Part shown: one piece after another, positions 23,142 through 30,166 of the stretch
How the letters are laid out: each line of letters starts with the position of its first letter
How positions within the stretch are numbered: the stretch's first letter is position 1
Assembly: GCA_900551015.1 (NCBI GenBank)
Contig: URUI01000017.1
Location: forward strand, 1 to 32,471
DNA: 32,471 bases
Source of the DNA: an uncultured Collinsella sp.
Lineage (GTDB): Bacteria > Actinomycetota > Coriobacteriia > Coriobacteriales > Coriobacteriaceae
Direction: 5' to 3'
Position numbers and translations under genes: made by a program
The notes under the pieces: generated by a model
What the model saw: the letters and a program-made list of their open reading frames with translations, nothing else
Database searches by the model: none
Told to the model about the DNA's origin: nothing

Positions 23142-23175
23142 ATGTCCTCGCAGCACGGCAGTGCAGATGTCATGT

Positions 23176-23252
23176 GGCCCGTTCGTCTAGCGGTTTAGGA
23201 CGCCGCCCTCTCAAGGCGGAGATCACCAGTTCGAATCTGGTACGGGCTACCA
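23176..23252 (+). tRNA. tRNA-Glu (CTC anticodon)
   Basis: A complete cloverleaf of 77 bases with encoded CCA. The anticodon stem CCGCC/GGCGG encloses CTCTCAA, giving anticodon CTC at 23210-23212, which reads GAG, a preferred Glu codon here. The T arm is ACCAG-TTCGAAT-CTGGT. Alignment with E. coli tRNA-Glu sets the 5' end at 23176. The first acceptor pair is then G1-U72, and the discriminator is A. It has its own promoter and terminator. Confidence 0.96.
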
Positions 23253-23262
23253 CGCATCTGAT

Positions 23263-23294
23263 ACCCGGTCTTCCCATGGAAGGCCGGGTTTTTT
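23263..23294 (+). terminator. tRNA-Glu terminator
   Basis: ACCCGG (23263-23268) pairs with CCGGGT (23284-23289), continued by TTCC/GGAA with a CATG loop, followed by a T-run. Confidence 0.9.
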
Positions 23295-23403
23295 ATTTCC
23301 GAGCAAACCATCTGCAATTCCCATTTGGCCCATAGCTTTACGTTCTGCTTGTGGCCCTTGCGGGTACAATATGCAAGATATTTGGACGGTCAGAAGGAGC
23401 CTC

Positions 23404-24711
23404 ATGACGGAGTCCTCTCAGCATACATCTAAGCCCCAGGTCGAGGTTGAGGCCTCGGGCGGCGATGACAACAAGGGTGCACGCCGCGGTGCCATTTTTA
23501 TCGGCGTCGTGCTGGTTGGCTATATCGTTTATCTGATTGTGACCGGTCAGATGGGACAGTTCTGGGCTGCCATGTCGAGCGTTCAGGCGCCGTGGCTCGT
23601 TGCTGCATGCTTTTGCATGTTCCTGTACCTGTTCTTTGGCATCGTTGCCTATGCGATCGCCGTCTGGCTCGATCCCAATTCGCCCGTCGGCATTCGCGAC
23701 CTGATCTCGGTCGAGGCGAGCGGTATCTTCTTTGGCAACCTGACGCCCATGATGATGGGCTCTACGCCCGCCCAGATTTACCGCCTGACCAAGGCAGGCC
23801 AAAATGTCGGCGAGGCCGGTGCCACGCAGTTCACGCGCTTTATCGTGTATCAGTTTGGCCTCGTTGCCTGGGGCGCCATTCTGCTGCTTGCCCGCATGCC
23901 GTTTTTCGCCGAGCGTTATGGCGACATGACGCTGCTGTGCGTCTTTAGCTTTGGCGGCCACTGCTGCATCTTGCTTGGCATCTTTGCCGTCGCGCTCATG
24001 CCCAAGACCGTCACGCGCGTCGCGCACTGCATCATTAATTGGCTCGAGCGAATGGGCGTCTCGGCCACCAAGATCGAAGGGTGGCGTACGTTTGTCGACG
24101 GCGAAATCTACTCTTTCTCCGAGAAGTTCAAGCTTTCAGCCGGCCACTTTTCGTCCATGCTGCTCACGGTGGTCATCACCATGTTGCAGCTCGCGTTTTT
24201 CTACCTCGTGCCGTATTTCCTGATGCTTGCCTTTGGCCACCACGAAGTCGACTTTTTCTCGGTCATGGCCGCGAGCGCCTTTGTTCAGCTCCTGAGCTCT
24301 GCTGTTCCCCTGCCCGGTGGCACCGGCGGTGCCGAGGGTGGCTTCGCGCTGTTCCTGGGTCATTTCTTTGGATCGGCGTCGACCGCCGGTTATCTGCTGT
24401 GGCGCCTCATTACGTTTATCGCCCCGACGATTTTGGCCGCGCCCCTGCTGGGCCTTAAGAGCGCTCACAACGAGAGTATCCATGCGCGCTGGGATCGCGT
24501 GATGCGCAAGCTCGGCCGCGAGCCTCAGACGCCCTCTGCGCCCACTAAGCCGCACCCCACGAATGCTGTTACCGTTGATCCCAGGAAGCACGCTCAGAAG
24601 GCTTCTGGGACCGCTAAGCCGGCTCATAAAGCCTATGTGCGCCAGACGGGCGACGGTATCCGCGTATCTCCGTCGGCGCTCAATAAGAAGAAGCACCCTA
24701 AGTCGCGGTAG
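23404..24711 (+). CDS. Flippase-like integral membrane protein (LPG synthase TM-domain family)
   Basis: A 435-residue polytopic protein of the family annotated as lysylphosphatidylglycerol synthase transmembrane domain / UPF0104. It has about eight hydrophobic segments between residues 30 and 370 and the characteristic LPGGTGGAEGGFALF motif near residue 310. It lacks the C-terminal aminoacyl-transferase domain of MprF, so it should not be called an LPG synthase; a lipid or polyprenyl-lipid translocation role is inference. The N-terminal 30 residues and the last 65 (Lys/Pro/Ala-rich) are hydrophilic. AAGGAG lies 5 bases before ATG 23404. A TACAAT at 23365-23370 is a likely -10, with no clear -35. 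Confidence 0.85.
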   Translation: MTESSQHTSKPQVEVEASGGDDNKGARRGAIFIGVVLVGYIVYLIVTGQMGQFWAAMSSVQAPWLVAACFCMFLYLFFGIVAYAIAVWLDPNSPVGIRDLISVEASGIFFGNLTPMMMGSTPAQIYRLTKAGQNVGEAGATQFTRFIVYQFGLVAWGAILLLARMPFFAERYGDMTLLCVFSFGGHCCILLGIFAVALMPKTVTRVAHCIINWLERMGVSATKIEGWRTFVDGEIYSFSEKFKLSAGHFSSMLLTVVITMLQLAFFYLVPYFLMLAFGHHEVDFFSVMAASAFVQLLSSAVPLPGGTGGAEGGFALFLGHFFGSASTAGYLLWRLITFIAPTILAAPLLGLKSAHNESIHARWDRVMRKLGREPQTPSAPTKPHPTNAVTVDPRKHAQKASGTAKPAHKAYVRQTGDGIRVSPSALNKKKHPKSR

Positions 24712-24827
24712 GGCAGTCGTGCGTTCTTCATGATGCGGGGCATATTTGAGCTGTATGGGGGATAATCCTCTTACGTAGATTAACTCTCATCTGTTGATGA
24801 ATGCTCACATTCCGAAGGGACACGTCC

Positions 24828-25439
24828 ATGGACACCAGCAAGCCGCGCCTCGACCGCCGCATCGTTCGCAGCCGCAATGCCATCCTTTCTGCGTTTGAGC
24901 GCCTGCTGATGGATAAACCGCTTGCCGATATTACCGTGAGTGCCATCGCGCGTGAGGCAAATGTCGATCGTAAGACCTTCTACGTGCACTTTGGTATGGT
25001 TGATGGCTTGCTCGATGCCATTGCCGTCGATGTGGTGGAGATGATTGTCGACTCGGTCGAGAAAACGCTTGCTTCCATGGACGGTGACACCAACGAGCGC
25101 GCCCTGGGCGCGGCGGCGACCTTCTTTAAAACCGTTAACGAGGCGCTGTGCAACAACCTGGTGCTCAATCGTCAGCTGATCGAGAACATTCCGCTCGATG
25201 ATTTTATGGCTCGTCTTCGTGCGCCGCTCGAGCACGAGATTGCCGAGCGCGATCTGCTGCCCCACGGTCTCAAGGACGAGATGTTCGACTACTATCTGGC
25301 GTTTTTGCTGTCGGGTATTATCGGAATCTATCGCACATGGGCGCTGTCTGACGACTCGGTTCCTATCGAGCGCGTCTCGGAGGTCGCCAACGACCTGACT
25401 CTCAATGGCCTGTCGAGTCTGGAATCTCGCTTGGATTAG
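24828..25439 (+). CDS. TetR-family transcriptional regulator
   Basis: A 203-residue regulator. The N-terminal HTH is typical of TetR: RRIVRSRNAILSAFERLL, then ITVSAIAREANVDRKTFYVHF at about residues 33-53. The C-terminal ligand domain is helical and unassigned. ATG 24828 has GAAGGGA about 7 bases upstream. Its target is unknown. The upstream flippase-like gene is the closest candidate, and the intergenic region has a GATAAT-like -10 but no convincing palindromic operator. It is the last core-type gene before the IS remnant and the cobalamin island. Confidence 0.9.
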   Translation: MDTSKPRLDRRIVRSRNAILSAFERLLMDKPLADITVSAIAREANVDRKTFYVHFGMVDGLLDAIAVDVVEMIVDSVEKTLASMDGDTNERALGAAATFFKTVNEALCNNLVLNRQLIENIPLDDFMARLRAPLEHEIAERDLLPHGLKDEMFDYYLAFLLSGIIGIYRTWALSDDSVPIERVSEVANDLTLNGLSSLESRLD

Positions 25440-25441
25440 GC

Positions 25442-25530
25442 CTAATTGGGCTCGTCGGCGTGGAAATTCCTGTTCATGAAGTTCTCCGGCGCCTTGTAGA
25501 CCTCGCCGCGTAGGAGCTGTAGCCTGAGGA
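25442..25530 (-). pseudogene. IS3-type transposase remnant, frameshifted
   Basis: On the minus strand a short frame ends RGEVYKAPENFMNRNFHADE then PN and stop. This resembles the start of the catalytic domain of IS3-family OrfB transposases, where the next residues would be KWLTDIT as I recall. Just upstream, another frame reads GYSSY, which normally precedes RGEV in such proteins; a single missing base would explain the shift. No start codon, no rest of the gene and no inverted repeats are seen. The family call rests on remembered motifs. Confidence 0.5.
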
Positions 25531-25550
25531 TCCTTAAAAGAAAGTCCAGT

Positions 25551-26867
25551 TTATCCTTCCCACTTCAATTGGGAATCCTCCGATGCGCCTTCGCACGCTT
25601 GCATGACCTCGATACCATGCGATCGTGCGAACTCGACGAGCTCTACGTTGCGGGCGTTTATGGTGCCGAAGGCGGCGGGGCACACGATAAGACGCGCGCA
25701 GTGGACGAGGAGCTCTTTGGCGCGGGCTATGGTTTTATCCCCGATCGGCTCGAAGGCGCGCTCGGCCACGCATTCCGCCGCCAGGTCGCGCGCGAGCTCG
25801 CAGTCGATGTCCCCTTCGTGCAGAACGCCCGCGTAGAACGCCTTGCCCTGCCGGATGAGCTGGCGAAACACAGCCGACCCCGTACCTGCGCCGGCGATGA
25901 CGAACGTGTGCGCATCGCCGTGCGGGCGTCCAATTTCCACGCTGCCGAAGCGCTCGTTGAAAGTGCCATGTTGAAGGCCGTAGAGCTCGCCAATCGTCTC
26001 GCGCGTGAATATGTCCTCGGGTGCGCCGGCACGGAAGACCCGGCCGTCCTTCACGCAAATCACCTTGTCGGCGCTTTTCTGCGCGAGCTCGAGTTCGTGG
26101 ATGGACATGATGACAGCCACATTCCGCGATTTCGCAAGGTGGCGAAGTATTCGCAGCAGGTCGATCTGGTAGCGGATATCGAGATACGACGTGGGCTCGT
26201 CGAGCACGAGCACACGCGGATCCTGCGCGATGGCGCGTGCGAGCATGACGCGCTGGCGTTGCCCGTCGCTTATCTGCATGAAGTCGCGCTCGGCGAGCTC
26301 TTCCACATGTGCGGTTTTCATGGCCTCGTCGACCCGACTATGGTCGTCGGGCGAGAGTGTGCCCATTCGCCCGGTGTAGGGATGCCTTCCCGCCTCTACG
26401 ACATCGCGGCAGGTGAGGAGCTCGGTCCGGGGGCGATCTGTCAGCATAACGGCAAGGTTCCTTGCAAACTCCGCCGTCTTCCATCGGGAAATCTCCCGCC
26501 CGTCGAACTCGACCGCGCCGGCAAGCGGTGCCAGATGGCGTGTGATGGTTTTCAAGATGGTCGACTTGCCCGAGCCGTTCGGCCCGATGAGCGCCACAAC
26601 GTCGCCCGCGCGAACCTCCAGATCGACGCCTCCGACTACGACCTTCTTGTCGTAGCCCGCCGACAGGTCGCTTATGCGGAAAAGCGGAACTCCGTCAGCC
26701 TGCGTTTCGACCGGGGCTTCGAGGTTCGACTCCGCTCGGAGGAGTCGTTCCGCGCGCAGTTCCGCACGAGCCGAAAGTGCCTTCTGGCGCTTTCGTGCGA
26801 GCTCAGGACTGTCTAAGCATGGAATGTTCCCTCCGAGTTTTTTGGGCCGCGGCACGAATTCCCCCAT
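25551..26867 (-). CDS. FepC/BtuD-type ABC transporter ATPase with N- and C-terminal extensions
   Basis: The ATPase of the corrinoid/siderophore-type importer encoded with it. In its 438 residues the ABC domain lies at about 62-310: Walker A GPNGSGKST (95-103), signature ISDGQRQR (199-206), Walker B VLVLDEPT (219-226), and the H-loop His in SIHEL (257). The start codon directly follows the permease stop TAG, with GTGAGG 3 bases upstream, implying coupling. The first ~60 residues are extra. Residues about 17-40 (DSPELARKRQKALSARAELR) are encoded by a copy of a dispersed palindromic element. Residues about 315-438 form an extra domain (TFVIAGAGTGSAVFRQLI, then AGVLHEGDIDCELARDLAAE and LIVCPAAFGTINARN). 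I recognise this as a recurring C-terminal extension of importer ATPases of this type, with no assigned function. Confidence 0.92.
   Translation of the reverse strand: MGEFVPRPKKLGGNIPCLDSPELARKRQKALSARAELRAERLLRAESNLEAPVETQADGVPLFRISDLSAGYDKKVVVGGVDLEVRAGDVVALIGPNGSGKSTILKTITRHLAPLAGAVEFDGREISRWKTAEFARNLAVMLTDRPRTELLTCRDVVEAGRHPYTGRMGTLSPDDHSRVDEAMKTAHVEELAERDFMQISDGQRQRVMLARAIAQDPRVLVLDEPTSYLDIRYQIDLLRILRHLAKSRNVAVIMSIHELELAQKSADKVICVKDGRVFRAGAPEDIFTRETIGELYGLQHGTFNERFGSVEIGRPHGDAHTFVIAGAGTGSAVFRQLIRQGKAFYAGVLHEGDIDCELARDLAAECVAERAFEPIGDKTIARAKELLVHCARLIVCPAAFGTINARNVELVEFARSHGIEVMQACEGASEDSQLKWEG
26759..26812. repeat. Dispersed palindromic element, in-frame copy in the ATPase gene
   Basis: This begins GTTCCGCACGAGCCGAA and ends TTCGTGCGAGCTCAGGACTGT, nearly identical at both ends to the copy at 17020-17072. 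The central stem is CGAAAGTGCC (26772-26781) with GGCGCTTTCG (26786-26795), ten pairs with one G-U. Stem bases differ from the other copy but pairing is kept. It lies within codons about 19-36 of the minus-strand ATPase gene and keeps the frame open. Confidence 0.75.
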
Positions 26868-27908
26868 CTACCTCACCCGCTTCTTCAACATGAGCGCGAT
26901 AACCACCGGCGCGCCGAAGATGGCGGTGACGGCGCTGATGGAAAGCTCGACGGGAGAGAACAGCGTGCGTGCGATCAAATCGCAGCCCGCGCAGAAGATG
27001 GCGCCTCCCAAGAAGCACGCAGGAATCACGCGGATGGGTTTCGACGACTTTAGCGCCGACTTCACGAGATGCGGAACCGCGATGCCTACGAACGACACCG
27101 GACCAGCGAACGCGGTCACGCAGGCGGAGAGCATGCTCGCTAGAAGGACGAGCACCACGCGGAAGCGTGCGACGTTCACGCCGACGCTTTTCGCGTAGGC
27201 TTCTCCCAGCTGGAAGGCGGAAAGGGGCTTCGATATCGCGAATACGCATGCGCTCACGGTGATCACCACGACCGCGATGACCGCAACGTCGTCCCAGCTC
27301 GAACCCGAGAAGCTACCCAAAGACCAGTTGTGCAGGTTCACGATGGACTGGTCGTCGGCGAAGGCGATGAGGAAGTTCGTCGCCGCCGAGCAGATGTATC
27401 CCACCATGACGCCCGCCACGATGAGCATGGCCATGGAACTTATGCGCCGTGCGATGAGGAGCACGAAGCCGATGGTGATAAGCGAGCCCAGAAACGCTGC
27501 GGCCACCATGGCCGGCGAGGACATGGCCTGGTTCGCGCCCAGAAGTACGATCATCGTAAGCGCGACGACGAACTTTGCGCCCGAGGAGACGCCCAAGATG
27601 AACGGGTCGGCGATGGGGTTGTTGAAAAACGTCTGCAGCAGGAACCCGGAGAGCGAAAGTGCCCCGCCGAGAAGCACGGCTGAAAGCACGCGCGGCAGGC
27701 GAATCTCCCAGATGACCTGGCTTTCCATGAAATTGGCCGCGCCGCCCGAAAGGATGCCGGGGATGTGGTCTGCGGGCACGAGCACGCTCCCGATGCACAG
27801 GTTGGCCCCGACGAGCACGATGAGGGCAACAGCGAGCAGCGCCGTCACGACGCGACACCGCGCGGCGCGCCCCGATTCGTCGTATGCCATGGAAAGCCGG
27901 CTTCTCAT
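26868..27908 (-). CDS. BtuC/FecCD-family ABC permease
   Basis: The membrane subunit of an importer for cobalamin, haem or siderophores. The 346 residues contain about nine to ten membrane helices. Family motifs are RLPRVLSAVLLGGALSLSG and NNPIADPFILGVSSGAKF in the N-terminal half, and FAGPVSFVGIAVPHLVK in the C-terminal half, which contacts the ATPase. ATG 27908 follows the SBP stop by four bases; an ATG at 27890 has no better site. The ATPase follows without a gap. Location behind a cobalamin riboswitch favours a corrinoid or corrinoid-precursor substrate over a siderophore. Confidence 0.93.
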   Translation of the reverse strand: MRSRLSMAYDESGRAARCRVVTALLAVALIVLVGANLCIGSVLVPADHIPGILSGGAANFMESQVIWEIRLPRVLSAVLLGGALSLSGFLLQTFFNNPIADPFILGVSSGAKFVVALTMIVLLGANQAMSSPAMVAAAFLGSLITIGFVLLIARRISSMAMLIVAGVMVGYICSAATNFLIAFADDQSIVNLHNWSLGSFSGSSWDDVAVIAVVVITVSACVFAISKPLSAFQLGEAYAKSVGVNVARFRVVLVLLASMLSACVTAFAGPVSFVGIAVPHLVKSALKSSKPIRVIPACFLGGAIFCAGCDLIARTLFSPVELSISAVTAIFGAPVVIALMLKKRVR

Positions 27909-27912
27909 GGCG

Positions 27913-29484
27913 CTAACCGAGCTTCCTCAGATAATGGAAGTCGCTCGCGTCATTGCCGGTGAACGCCCCGTGCAGCTCGTCGATAATGTCGGCGGTAGAA
28001 GTCATCTGCTGGTACATGTCGGCGCTTGTGACCCAGACGTTGCCGTTCTTCACGGCTTTGAACTGCGACAATAGCGCGTTTTTGCCTACGAAGTCGTTCA
28101 AGGTGGTAACTGACTCGTCGATGGTGCCGTTGTAGACGATGATGTCGGCATCCTTCGCCGTCGCGTAGAAGCGCTCCATTTCGAGCGTTACTGACGAACC
28201 TGACGTCGACGACGCCTGCGCGTCATCGAGCGCGTAGCTGCCGCCTGCAAGCTCGATCATCTGCGCCACGTAGTCGCCCGCCCGCCGCGTGACGGCGGCC
28301 CCGTTCGAGTTAATGTAGAAATACGCCACGGTTTTACCTGACGACGCGAGCCCCGACGTTTGCTCGACGCGGGCCTTCTGCTCGTTGAACAGGTGCGCGG
28401 CCTCGTCTTCCTTGTCGAACAGGACGCCGAAAAGCTTAATCCACTCGACGCGCCCGAGTGCTTCGGGCTCGCTCGACGACTGTTCGGTGAGCACGACGAG
28501 CCCGAGCTTCTGCAGCTTTTCCTTCACATCGGGCGTGTGGTTGATCATGGTGTTCTCGATGGCGAGCGTGCAGCCCGAGGCCGATATTCGCTCGTAGTCG
28601 GGCGCGCTGTACTTGCCGCCGTAGGCGATCGCCCCACTTTCGAGCGCGCTTTTGAAGCCTGCGACCGAGCAATCGTCGGCCTTCGTGCCCGACATGATGA
28701 TATTGTCGTTCGCATCGAGCGCGTCGACCAGGCACATCGTCGCCGACGACACGAGGTACACCTTGTCGGCGGGGCGCCTTATGACCGCGATGTCGGAGCT
28801 CAACCCATCAGGTACCTTCGCATCTTGCGGCACCACGAGGAAACGCTCCCCATTCGAAACGCAGATAAGCCGCAGACCGCCTTCGAACTCGTCGACAGTG
28901 AAGTGCTCGGCGTATTCAAGCTGAAGCGCCCCCGTCGGCTCCCAGCCGCAGCCCAAATCGGCGTTGTGGAAGTCGGCCGCGGCGCTTGAAGCCGTTCCTG
29001 CAGGGGAGCCGCCGCTTGCATCGTCGCCCGATTTCTCCTTCATGGTGGATGAGTCGAAGTGGATCGTGTAGTCGATGGTGTGCGGCGTCGACATGGCGAC
29101 GGTCTCGGCCGACACGGCGATGTCCTCGTCGAGCGTGACGGGTATCTCGAACGTGGAGTTGCCGCCGTCGTTTACGGGCGCGTAGTCCACGCCGTCGACG
29201 GTCATCTTGTCGTAGTTCGAACTCGACCAGGTGATGGTCGCGGTGTAGGTGTCGCCATCCTTCACAATTGTGGTGGGTGAGGCGATGCTTGCGCGCCCTG
29301 ACCCACCGGAAAGCGAGACACTCACAGTGTATTCCTGAGAGCGCGCCGTGCCACCGGTCGCGTTCGGGCTCGCACTGCACCCCGCGAAGGGAAGCGCGAG
29401 CAGGGCGACGAGAACGCAGGTGATCGCGCGCGCCGCGATGCTGTGGCGCTTCCTGTTTTCCCCCTTGGGGAGAATCGACCGCAT
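27913..29484 (-). CDS. ABC substrate-binding lipoprotein with N-terminal beta-rich domain
   Basis: A 523-residue secreted lipoprotein. The signal peptide ends in ALPFAGC with the lipidated Cys36. Residues about 50-150 form an extra domain (GSGRASIASPTTIVKDGDTY, then ITWSSSNYDKMTVDGVDYAP and AMSTPHTIDYTIHFD). I have seen this type of domain on other haem/iron-type transport lipoproteins; it is NEAT-like in general appearance, which is inference. After a Ser/Gly/Ala linker, residues about 180-523 are a TroA/BtuF/FecB-like periplasmic binding fold (IENTMINHTPDVKEKLQKLG, GKTVAYFYINSNG, ADIIVYNGTI). It starts four bases after the small lipoprotein's stop. Length is well above the ~300-350 of simple BtuF proteins. 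Confidence 0.85.
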   Translation of the reverse strand: MRSILPKGENRKRHSIAARAITCVLVALLALPFAGCSASPNATGGTARSQEYTVSVSLSGGSGRASIASPTTIVKDGDTYTATITWSSSNYDKMTVDGVDYAPVNDGGNSTFEIPVTLDEDIAVSAETVAMSTPHTIDYTIHFDSSTMKEKSGDDASGGSPAGTASSAAADFHNADLGCGWEPTGALQLEYAEHFTVDEFEGGLRLICVSNGERFLVVPQDAKVPDGLSSDIAVIRRPADKVYLVSSATMCLVDALDANDNIIMSGTKADDCSVAGFKSALESGAIAYGGKYSAPDYERISASGCTLAIENTMINHTPDVKEKLQKLGLVVLTEQSSSEPEALGRVEWIKLFGVLFDKEDEAAHLFNEQKARVEQTSGLASSGKTVAYFYINSNGAAVTRRAGDYVAQMIELAGGSYALDDAQASSTSGSSVTLEMERFYATAKDADIIVYNGTIDESVTTLNDFVGKNALLSQFKAVKNGNVWVTSADMYQQMTSTADIIDELHGAFTGNDASDFHYLRKLG

Positions 29485-29488
29485 GGCG

Positions 29489-30022
29489 TTACTTCAGTGC
29501 GTCGGCGCGCAGATCGACGCCGGCGGATTCGAACACAAGCGTGCGGTCGTACCACTGCTCTTTTCTAATACTCCACGCGGCACAGGCGGTGTCCTCGTCG
29601 AGCGCATCAACGGGCACGTCGTAGGTGTACTTGCCTTCCGCGTTTTCCACATAGGGGATGAAGTCGGCCTCGCTCGCGGCGGCAGCCTCGTCGCCCGTGC
29701 CCATGAAGAGCTTGCCGTAGCCCGTGCCGGAAAGCGTCATCACGCAGTGCATGGAGCCGTTTTCCACGATGAGCTGGGCGTCCACAATCCTGAACATGTT
29801 CGAGCTGGAATCTACGGTGATCGGATAGGTGCCGTCGGCCACCTTGTCGGCGGTGATGGGGGCAGCGCTTGCACCCTCGGTCGCATCGGCCGCCTGCTCG
29901 GTCTTTTCCTGGGAATCGGTATTGCTTGCCTTTGCGCTGTCGCTTGAATTTCCGGCGCAGCCGGCGAGCGAGAACGCGAGAAGCGCCGCCGACAGGGCGA
30001 AGACGAGGGTTTTCTTCAACAT
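29489..30022 (-). CDS. Small secreted lipoprotein of the importer operon, unknown function
   Basis: A 177-residue lipoprotein with a clear signal and lipobox LAGC (Cys22). A Ser/Ala/Glu/Asp-rich linker (about 23-55) leads to one compact domain: ADGTYPITVDSSSNMFRIVD, then MTLSGTGYGKLFMGTGDEAA and YTYDVPVDALDED. This looks like a companion of the N-terminal domain of the substrate-binding protein, in style if not obviously in sequence, and may bind the same ligand at the cell surface. AGGA lies about 9 bases before ATG 30022. It is spaced 144 bases from cbiK and 4 bases from the next gene. No enzyme motif is visible. Confidence 0.75.
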   Translation of the reverse strand: MLKKTLVFALSAALLAFSLAGCAGNSSDSAKASNTDSQEKTEQAADATEGASAAPITADKVADGTYPITVDSSSNMFRIVDAQLIVENGSMHCVMTLSGTGYGKLFMGTGDEAAAASEADFIPYVENAEGKYTYDVPVDALDEDTACAAWSIRKEQWYDRTLVFESAGVDLRADALK

Positions 30023-30084
30023 GGAGGGGTTCCTTTCAATCGCTTCTACCGCCCGCGCCGTGCGGTGGGCGGGCGGGATGCGAA

Positions 30085-30131
30085 TGCAACGGGCATGCGC
30101 CGTCGGTCGGGGAAGGCGCATGCCCGTTGCA
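30085..30131 (-). other. Long hairpin between cbiK and the small lipoprotein gene
   Basis: TGCAACGGGCATGCGCC (30085-30101) and its exact complement (30115-30131), 17 perfect pairs with a 13-base loop. No T-run follows in the direction of transcription. It probably protects the cbiK mRNA 3' end or sets a cleavage point, so that cbiK and the importer genes are expressed at different levels. Confidence 0.75.
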
Positions 30132-30166
30132 CGGGGACGTGACCGGCGCCCCCGTGCGCGGCGAGT

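Noticed and set aside
23404..24711. Lysylphosphatidylglycerol synthase
   Set aside because: Only the membrane domain is present; the aminoacyl-transferase domain is missing, so only flippase-like is supported.
25569..26816. Plus-strand open frame of 415 codons opposite the ATPase gene
   Set aside because: The minus strand has full ABC ATPase motifs; the plus product resembles no family and has no good binding site.
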